Part shown: positions 6,726 through 11,967 of the stretch, in pieces | How positions within the stretch are numbered: position 1 is the first letter of the stretch | Layout: every line of letters starts with the position of its first letter | Origin: Christensenella sp. UBA5399 | Lineage (GTDB): Bacteria; Bacillota; Clostridia; Christensenellales; Christensenellaceae | DNA length: 13,100 nucleotides | Direction of reading: 5' to 3' | Assembly: GCA_002407725.1 (NCBI GenBank) | Contig: DHOD01000104.1 | Span: forward strand, 4,183-17,282 | Notes under the pieces: generated by a model | The model's database searches: none | Told to the model about the DNA's origin: nothing | The model's input: only the letters and a program-made list of their open reading frames with translations | Position numbers and translations under genes: made by a program

Positions 6726-8264
6726 TTAGTCCTTTTCCAATGCCCGCTCAATCGCCTCCGTAAGAAAATCCACAACCGGTTTTGTTATGATCAACGGTAT
6801 TTTAAACAGCACAGCCGGCGGGCAATTCTCTTTATACAAATGCGCGCTCGTATCAATACATTCGCCGTTTAGTTTTTTTACCAGCCTCTCCGCCTCCTGT
6901 ACATGATGGAAATGGACGCCCAGCAAATGTCCCTGTCCTTCTATCGCGGTAATTTTCCCATTGCTTTTTTTGCGCACCGCATCCATCCGGCGCATAATGT
7001 ATTCGCCCATTTCGTCAATCTGACGCTCGTTGCGGCCCACCCACTCCATGCCGATCAGGTACGACAGGCTCGCAATCTCATCCTGCCCGTTGGTGATCAG
7101 CGCGCCAAACTGGCACATGTTGTCCATTTTGCTTGTGGTCATGATACGCGCCGCGCCATTTTTTCCGCCGGGAAATCCTTTTCCCACAACTGCAAAATCC
7201 GGCCGCAAATCATATTTCCTGAACAGATACAACCCGGAATACCACATACAGGATTGAATCTCATCGACCAGCGTCGGCGTATCGGTTTCGTCGCAAAGGA
7301 GGTACGCCTCCTGCAGGAAATCCTTTGTAAGGTTGACCGCGCCATAGTTCATCAACACAATCTCATGCAAAAAACCCGCTGTTTTATACTTTCCTGTATT
7401 ATATGTTTCAATTTTTTGTGCAAAATCTTCAATATTATTGATGGCTACCGGCACCACCTTCAATATGTCGGCCTGCTCCATCCTGGCCAGCAGCCCCGGC
7501 CAGATATCGCGAAACATCTGCGCAAAAATGGTGGTGCCGTGGTAGTTGGCCTCCCGCACGCCGTTGTTGTCGCCAATCACCAGAAACACCGGCACTTTTC
7601 CTTCATATTGCGGCGTCTCAAAGCTTTTAAGATTCTTATAGAATCGCGCCAGCATCATTTTGATGCCTGCTTCCACAGCCAGACTGCCCGTCATAATGTT
7701 GATGACCCGGTTGAGCGTATGCTGTTCCTCCGACGCAAGCACCGCCTCCAGTGCCGCATCGTCGCCCTTGGCAATCCCGTTTGCCGTCCGGATCAGTTCA
7801 CGCTCCAGCAGCCTTGTGATATACCCGCGCGTGTTGTTGTGCGTCGCGTTGGGAATGCCCAACTGCTCCGCCATCGCCAGCATTTGATAGCCCGGAAATT
7901 TGTGCCCCAATACCGCCTGATAATGCTCGCTCTTTGTGATCAGGTAAAGCTTCCCGTCCTCGCTGACCCGTGTCATCCCGTAGCCGTTGAGCGGTGTTTT
8001 TTGTAGGTCGGTGATGTCCATAAACGGCTTTGTCGCCGCCCCGGCGTTTGTATCCGCCAAGGAACCGGTCACTTTCTCTCCCGTTCGCAGCGCAAGCGTT
8101 TCGCACATGTGCTGCGCCTCTTTGGGGTACAGCCTGATTTCCCGCCCCGGAAGCGACCCGTCCGCATCCGCATCGCAGGCCTTTTTCGCGTCTACAACAT
8201 GCTGTAGGTATTCCCTTCCCAACACGTCATTCAAGCATGTGGGACATTCTTCAAAATAAGCCAT
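6726..8264 (-). CDS. class III PLP-dependent aminotransferase
   Basis: Pyridoxal-phosphate enzyme of the glutamate-1-semialdehyde / omega-aminotransferase fold (class III). Family landmarks in order are TGSLAVEAGIK at 192-202 (cofactor phosphate loop region), NYHGTT at 240-245 (stacking aromatic and His), LMNYGAVNL near 304 (equivalent of the EPVxxxxG strand), LVDEIQ at 332-337 with Asp334 for the pyridine nitrogen, and VVGKGFPGG at 359-367 with Lys362 as the predicted Schiff-base lysine. At 512 residues it is some 70-90 longer than usual. The excess is mainly N-terminal: about 100 residues with CPTC at 7-10 that I do not recognise. GGAGG lies 7 nt before the ATG. It is the first gene of a two-gene operon with the Gfo/Idh dehydrogenase. 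Substrate is unknown; an amino-sugar or aminocyclitol is possible, and a 2,1-aminomutase-type reaction cannot be excluded. Confidence 0.88.
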   Translation of the reverse strand: MAYFEECPTCLNDVLGREYLQHVVDAKKACDADADGSLPGREIRLYPKEAQHMCETLALRTGEKVTGSLADTNAGAATKPFMDITDLQKTPLNGYGMTRVSEDGKLYLITKSEHYQAVLGHKFPGYQMLAMAEQLGIPNATHNNTRGYITRLLERELIRTANGIAKGDDAALEAVLASEEQHTLNRVINIMTGSLAVEAGIKMMLARFYKNLKSFETPQYEGKVPVFLVIGDNNGVREANYHGTTIFAQMFRDIWPGLLARMEQADILKVVPVAINNIEDFAQKIETYNTGKYKTAGFLHEIVLMNYGAVNLTKDFLQEAYLLCDETDTPTLVDEIQSCMWYSGLYLFRKYDLRPDFAVVGKGFPGGKNGAARIMTTSKMDNMCQFGALITNGQDEIASLSYLIGMEWVGRNERQIDEMGEYIMRRMDAVRKKSNGKITAIEGQGHLLGVHFHHVQEAERLVKKLNGECIDTSAHLYKENCPPAVLFKIPLIITKPVVDFLTEAIERALEKD

Positions 8265-8324
8265 CGCCGCACCTCCGCAATCGTCTGGTTTCGTTTTACG
8301 CTTTTCACCGATGCTTCCACTCTT

Positions 8325-8353
8325 ATTTTATGACTTATTGAACGTAAAGTCAA
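8325..8353 (-). promoter_or_regulatory. promoter of the aminotransferase/dehydrogenase operon
   Basis: On the minus strand TTGACT (8348-8353) is followed after 17 nt by TAAAAT (8325-8330). Transcription would start near 8318, about 54 nt before ATG 8264. The inverted repeat TGACTT (8331-8336) / AAGTCA (8347-8352) lies in the spacer and -35 box and could be an operator. Confidence 0.65.
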
Positions 8354-8522
8354 TGTATTTTGAATTTTTGAATCTTTTGTGTTTATTTTTATGAATTTTT
8401 TGTTTATTTTTCCGCCGACTAATCTGTAATGCAAAACAACACATAGAGTATGTGCAAAAAGCTTTGCGCTAGTTTTGAACCTTAAGAAACATATTGCTTC
8501 CTTTATTCCTGCAGGCAATACA
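8354..8522. other. AT-rich non-coding stretch upstream of the aminotransferase operon
   Basis: T-rich on the plus strand, with no supported gene. Together with the promoter on its left and the hairpins on its right it makes up the 351-bp gap between the aminotransferase start (8264) and the ald stop (8616). Confidence 0.5.
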
Positions 8523-8560
8523 AATGCGGCAAGGTGATTCGAGACCCTCCTTGCCGCATT
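8523..8560 (-). terminator. long hairpin downstream of ald, probable terminator
   Basis: A perfect 12-bp stem (AATGCGGCAAGG / CCTTGCCGCATT) with a 14-nt loop lies 55 nt beyond the ald stop. On the minus strand the stem runs into TTTGTATT, a modest U-rich tail. It probably ends the ald transcript before the aminotransferase promoter. Confidence 0.55.
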
Positions 8561-8563
8561 GCG

Positions 8564-8602
8564 CCCGCATTTCATGCGGGTATTGATTTTTTCGCTTTTT
8601 TA
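8564..8602 (+). terminator. compact hairpin with T-tracts on the plus strand
   Basis: CCCGCAT (8564-8570), loop TTC and ATGCGGG (8574-8580) form a tight 7-bp stem. It is followed on the plus strand by six Ts (8587-8592) and a second T-run (8596-8601). The shape is that of an intrinsic terminator for plus-strand RNA, although no plus-strand gene is known upstream. On the minus strand it lies in the 3' end of the ald transcript. Confidence 0.45.
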
Positions 8603-8615
8603 TTGAAGATTGATA

Positions 8616-9728
8616 TTACAGCAATTCATGCAACGGCGTATAGGCCAGTTCCAGTGAATCTGCAACATTTTTGTGCACGCACTTGCCGCCATAAATATTG
8701 ATCCCGTTCGCGATTCCCGCATCCTCCAGCGCCGCGGCCTCCAGTCCTTCGCTTGCAATCCGCACCCCATAGGCGAGCGTCGCATTGGTGAGCGCCACTG
8801 TCGACGTGCGCGCCACCGCGCCCGGCATGTTTGCGACGCAGTACTGCACCACGCCGTCCGTTTTAAACGTAGGCGCCTCGTGCGTGGTGGGCTTTGTTGT
8901 TTCCGTACACCCGCCCTGGTCCACCGCCACATCCACCACCACGCTGCCCGGCCGCATCTTTTTCAGGTATTCCTTCTTAATAATTTTAGGCGCGCTGGCC
9001 CCGGGAATCAGCACCGCGCCAATCACCAGGTCGGCATCCTCCAACTCCTTTTCAATGGTGCTGTCAAACGCAACAAGCGTTTTGACCTGTCCGTTGAATA
9101 TATCGTCAAGATAGGTCAGCCTGTTTAAATTGATATCCATAATGGTCACATCCGCGTGCATCCCCAGCGCCATTTTGCACGCGTTCATCCCCACGACGCC
9201 CGCGCCCAGTATCACGACCTTGGCCTTTGGCGTGCCCGGCACGCCCAACAGCAGCACGCCCGCGCCGCCCATTGGCTTTTGCAGGCACTTGGCCCCTTCA
9301 ATCATGCTGAGCCTTCCCGCAATTTCGCTCATGGGCTTGAGCAACGGCAGTTCGCCGTTTTCATTTGTCAGTGTTTCATAGGCAACCGCCTTTACCTTGC
9401 GCTCCATCAGCGCCACCGCCAGCTTTTTTTCGGCCGCCAAATGCAGGTATGTATACAGGATCTGTCCTTCCCGCATCAGGCCGTATTCCGATTCAACCGG
9501 CTCCTTGACTTTGATGATCATATCGGCCGCCTGCCAAACCTCCGCTGCCGAACCAAGCAGTGACGCGCCCGCCGCCCGGTATGCTTCGTCGTCAAAGCCG
9601 GATCCTTCGCCCGCGCCCTGCTCTATATATACCCGGTGCCCCCATGCGACATATTCCTTTGCATTGTCCGGCGTCATCCCCACTCTGTATTCGTTGTTTT
9701 TCAGTTCCCTTACGCAGCCGATATTCAT
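8616..9728 (-). CDS. ald: alanine dehydrogenase
   Basis: Catalyses the reversible NAD-dependent conversion of L-alanine to pyruvate plus ammonia in the cytosol, linking carbon and nitrogen metabolism. The 370 residues match the family length (about 370-378). Known active-site residues are present: Arg15 (YRVGMTP), Lys75 (IIKVKEP), His96 (TYLHLAAE) and the aspartate in VVDVAVDQGG. The NAD-binding Rossmann motif is VVILGAGVVGMNA, and the C-terminal region carries the conserved VANMPGAVARTST. The ATG at 9728 has GGGGGAA just upstream. The gene stands alone, with its own promoter (9759-9787) and a hairpin downstream. It is divergent from the thiol oxidoreductase gene. It might regenerate alanine for the nearby aminotransferase if that enzyme uses alanine as amino donor; this is inference only. 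Confidence 0.97.
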   Translation of the reverse strand: MNIGCVRELKNNEYRVGMTPDNAKEYVAWGHRVYIEQGAGEGSGFDDEAYRAAGASLLGSAAEVWQAADMIIKVKEPVESEYGLMREGQILYTYLHLAAEKKLAVALMERKVKAVAYETLTNENGELPLLKPMSEIAGRLSMIEGAKCLQKPMGGAGVLLLGVPGTPKAKVVILGAGVVGMNACKMALGMHADVTIMDINLNRLTYLDDIFNGQVKTLVAFDSTIEKELEDADLVIGAVLIPGASAPKIIKKEYLKKMRPGSVVVDVAVDQGGCTETTKPTTHEAPTFKTDGVVQYCVANMPGAVARTSTVALTNATLAYGVRIASEGLEAAALEDAGIANGINIYGGKCVHKNVADSLELAYTPLHELL

Positions 9729-9758
9729 TCTGTTCCCCCATCAGTATTTTTTATTATT

Positions 9759-9787
9759 ATGATAATAGCCCGCTCGTTCAAAATCAA
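9759..9787 (-). promoter_or_regulatory. promoter of ald
   Basis: On the minus strand TTGATT (9782-9787) is followed after 17 nt by TATCAT (9759-9764), giving a start near 9752 and a leader of about 24 nt. An overlapping alternative pairs TTGAAC with TAATAA at 16 nt. Confidence 0.5.
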
Positions 9788-9817
9788 GAAAAACATCCCC
9801 ACCATGCCTATCAATTG

Positions 9818-9840
9818 TGCTAAAATCACAGTGGAGGAGG
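9818..9840 (+). promoter_or_regulatory. possible extended -10 and ribosome site of the thiol oxidoreductase gene
   Basis: TGCTAAAAT (9818-9826) looks like an extended -10 box without a matching -35. The strong ribosome site GGAGGAGG (9833-9840) stands 8 nt before ATG 9849 and fixes that start over the much longer open frame that begins inside ald. The leader would be very short, so the promoter call is tentative. Confidence 0.35.
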
Positions 9841-9848
9841 GTATCCGC

Positions 9849-10355
9849 ATGAACCATACTACAATAGAAGTTTTCTTTGATTACGCCTGCCCCTACTGCT
9901 ACAGGGCGCATCCCTATCTTCTGGAACTGTTGCCCGGTTATCCCGGCCTCGATGTGGTTTGGAGCCCCTGCGAATCACACCCGCGACCCGACCGTTACGG
10001 CCCGCACAGCGACCTGATGATCATGGGGATGTTTTTTGCGCAGGATAACGAGATCGATCTTTTGCAATACCACGACGCCATGTACCGTGCCACACACAGG
10101 GACCATGTCGATGTGGAAGACGCCGGCGCCCTTGCCGCCTATGCCTCCGGCATCGTGGACGCCCCATTGTTCAAAGACGCGGTGCAAAGCGGCGCTTACG
10201 CAGGCAGGCTGGACGCGGCCAACGACCGCGCGTACGGGCAATCGGACGTATGGGTGGTGCCCGCGTACCGCATGAACGGCCACCGGCTGGATCCGGTAGA
10301 AGACGTCGGGATAACCAAAAAGCAACTGGCACGTTTTATACAGTCGGCATTATAA
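9849..10355 (+). CDS. DsbA-family thiol:disulfide oxidoreductase (2-hydroxychromene isomerase / FrnE-like fold)
   Basis: Small thioredoxin-fold protein of 168 residues. IEVFFDYACPYCYRAHPYL places a CPYC redox motif at residues 14-17 straight after the first beta strand. VWVVPAYRMNG near residue 135 carries the cis-proline that faces the active site in thioredoxin folds. The helical insert between them is typical of DsbA/FrnE proteins. There is no signal peptide or lipobox, so it should act in the cytosol. The frame stays open upstream into ald, but GGAGGAGG 8 nt before ATG 9849 sets the start. It is the only gene between the divergent ald and a terminator at 10387-10420. The physiological partner is unknown; a role in cytosolic disulfide exchange or as a glutathione-independent reductase/isomerase is possible. 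Confidence 0.85.
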   Translation: MNHTTIEVFFDYACPYCYRAHPYLLELLPGYPGLDVVWSPCESHPRPDRYGPHSDLMIMGMFFAQDNEIDLLQYHDAMYRATHRDHVDVEDAGALAAYASGIVDAPLFKDAVQSGAYAGRLDAANDRAYGQSDVWVVPAYRMNGHRLDPVEDVGITKKQLARFIQSAL

Positions 10356-10386
10356 TACGAAAGAAATCAGCCCGCCTTCTTCACCG

Positions 10387-10420
10387 GCATATGCAATTGC
10401 TGTTTGCCATATGCTTTTTT
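10387..10420 (+). terminator. intrinsic terminator of the thiol oxidoreductase gene
   Basis: GCATATG (10387-10393) pairs with CATATGC (10408-10414), with further CAA/TTG pairing in the loop across a one-base bulge. Six Ts (10415-10420) and an AT-rich tail follow at once. It lies 32 nt past the stop codon. Confidence 0.75.
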
Positions 10421-10447
10421 ATATATTATTATAGAACATGGGTATTG

Positions 10448-10476
10448 TTGATATAGTCGTCCTAACCGCTTAAAAG
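10448..10476 (+). promoter_or_regulatory. possible promoter of the amino acid binding-protein gene
   Basis: TTGATA (10448-10453) is followed after 17 nt by TAAAAG (10471-10476), a passable pair. Between it and the gene lies a dyad AGTAT-AC-ATACT (10484-10495), which might be an operator or part of an alternative -10 region. Confidence 0.4.
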
Positions 10477-10517
10477 TTATTTAAGTATACATACTATACC
10501 GATAAGGGTGGACTGAT

Positions 10518-11276
10518 ATGAAAAAGCTTTTCTTATTCATGGCATTGCTTACAGCGGCGCTTATTTCCGCAAGCGCGTGTTCCTATACCCAGAATCCCCT
10601 GGACAAGGATACGATATTGATCGGTGTGCGGGACGATACGCCCGGCTTTGCTTTCAACAACGGCAGCGGCACCGTTGTGGGATTCGAGGTCGACCTTGCC
10701 GCAAGCATCGCGGATGCGCTTGGCAAGCAGGCCGAGTTTATTGTGATCAACGACCAGAACAGGGAGCTGCACCTGAATAGTGGTACCGTGGATATGGTGA
10801 TCGCCGCATACACCATTACGGACAGCCGCAAAAAGAGCATGCACTTTACACAACCTTATTATACGGATAATCTTGTCTTTACTGCGGCGCCAGGCAGCGC
10901 ATACGATGCACCCGCAGACCTTGCCGGGGGCAAAATTGCCGTCGTCGACAGCACAACCGCGCAATCATCCATTGACAGCGTGCTGGCAAACGAAGGTATA
11001 TCCGCCGATGTTGTCACCTACAACAGCATGCGTGACGCAGTCACCGCGCTAAAAAACGGCGAAGCCGACGCACTATTCATGGATGCCTCCATCACCCGCG
11101 GCTATATGGGGGCGGAAGGCAAAACGCTGGCAGGAAAGTATGAGCCGCAGGGCTACGGCATTGCTATACGAAAATCGGATACGGATTTTGTGAAAGCCAT
11201 CGACGACCTGTTGACAGAAATGAAAAACAATGGCCAGCTCGACGAGCTGATGGCCCGTTGGGAGCTTTCTACCTGA
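10518..11276 (+). CDS. polar amino acid ABC transporter substrate-binding lipoprotein
   Basis: Extracytoplasmic solute-binding protein of family 3 (GlnH/FliY-type, SBP_bac_3), 252 residues, the normal length. The signal peptide MKKLFLFMALLTAALISASAC ends in a lipobox-like ASAC with Cys21 as the lipidation site; position -3 is Ala rather than the preferred Leu. The mature domain opens with DTILIGVRDDTPGFAFNN and then VVGFEVDLAASIADALG, the classic family pattern. DMVIAAYTITDSRKKSMHFTQPYY and GKIAVVDSTTAQSS follow, including the ITDSRKK ligand-loop motif. AAGGGTGG lies 6 nt before the ATG. No matching permease or ATPase gene is in the window, so it is an orphan here. Its 3' end overlaps the converging ecfT gene by 8 bp. 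The ligand (glutamine, cystine, arginine or other) is not resolved. Confidence 0.92.
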   Translation: MKKLFLFMALLTAALISASACSYTQNPLDKDTILIGVRDDTPGFAFNNGSGTVVGFEVDLAASIADALGKQAEFIVINDQNRELHLNSGTVDMVIAAYTITDSRKKSMHFTQPYYTDNLVFTAAPGSAYDAPADLAGGKIAVVDSTTAQSSIDSVLANEGISADVVTYNSMRDAVTALKNGEADALFMDASITRGYMGAEGKTLAGKYEPQGYGIAIRKSDTDFVKAIDDLLTEMKNNGQLDELMARWELST

Positions 11277-11967
11277 CAAATACCAATCCCAATACAACCA
11301 GCGCGCACGCAGATACGGCAAATGCATAATCTTTTGCCGCGGGCCTCATGTCCCTGTACCGCGTGCGTTTTTTTGATTCTCCAAATCCTTTTGACTCCAT
11401 TGCGATTGCCAGCGCCTCTGACCACCTGACGCTCTTGACAAGCAGCGGCGTCAGCAGCGCGGGAGAAACTGGCCCCACCCTGACACCCCGCGCACGGAAG
11501 GCCGCGCGCGTTTTCCTGTATTCCAGCCCCATGTTGGGCAGCATCCCCCATGCCGCGGATATCCCATAGGCAAACTTTGGCGGCAGCTTAACCTGCTGCT
11601 GCAACGCCTGTATAAATTCCGTCTTGTCGGTGGTCAGCACAAACAGCATCCCCAGCCCCGCAAATGCCAGTATCCTGGACGAAAGCTGCAGCCCGTTGCG
11701 CACGGCTTCGTCGGTAAACAAGCCCGTCTGTGCGCCGATATACGCGTCGCTGCGAAACTGGTATCCCGTAAAAAACATCCCCACGGCAAGCACAGCGACA
11801 GGGATCAGGAAAAGCCCCATCTTCCGCAAGTCGATTTTTGAAAACAGCAGTATGACGGCGCAAACGGCAAACACCATGAGATTGAGCGCCGGACGGTAGA
11901 AAAACGCCAGCAATATGGCAGGGACAAATATGCCGATAAATTTACACACCGGGTTGACCGACTTCAT
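11269..11967 (-). CDS. ecfT: ECF transporter transmembrane component EcfT
   Basis: Membrane scaffold of an energy-coupling-factor vitamin/micronutrient importer, coupling the two ATPase domains to a substrate-binding S protein. The 232 residues hold several hydrophobic helices (for example FIGIFVPAILLAFF and GLFLIPVAVLAVGMFF). They are followed by the two coupling motifs of the family, FRARGV and AMESKGFG, which are Ala-Arg-Gly-type helices that sit in grooves of the ATPases. ATG 11967 is chosen because AAGGAGG ends 8 nt upstream; the longer frame to 11985 would start with TTG overlapping that site. The start overlaps the 3' end of the ATPase gene by 26 nt, so the two are co-translated. The stop overlaps the converging binding-protein gene by 8 bp. 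The vitamin or metal transported cannot be told. Confidence 0.92.
   Translation of the reverse strand: MKSVNPVCKFIGIFVPAILLAFFYRPALNLMVFAVCAVILLFSKIDLRKMGLFLIPVAVLAVGMFFTGYQFRSDAYIGAQTGLFTDEAVRNGLQLSSRILAFAGLGMLFVLTTDKTEFIQALQQQVKLPPKFAYGISAAWGMLPNMGLEYRKTRAAFRARGVRVGPVSPALLTPLLVKSVRWSEALAIAMESKGFGESKKRTRYRDMRPAAKDYAFAVSACALVVLGLVFVR

Noticed and set aside
8231..8575. Possible small minus-strand gene between ald and the aminotransferase
   Set aside because: It spans the hairpins and promoter, overlaps the aminotransferase start, and has no ribosome site or recognisable protein pattern.
8523..8580. Riboswitch or T-box in the ald/aminotransferase gap
   Set aside because: The hairpins lie upstream of the aminotransferase promoter, so they are not in its leader, and no T-box or known aptamer core is visible.
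9636..9848. N-terminal extension of the thiol oxidoreductase by 71 residues
   Set aside because: The extra frame lies over ald and its promoter, the residues are not protein-like for the family, and a strong ribosome site precedes ATG 9849.
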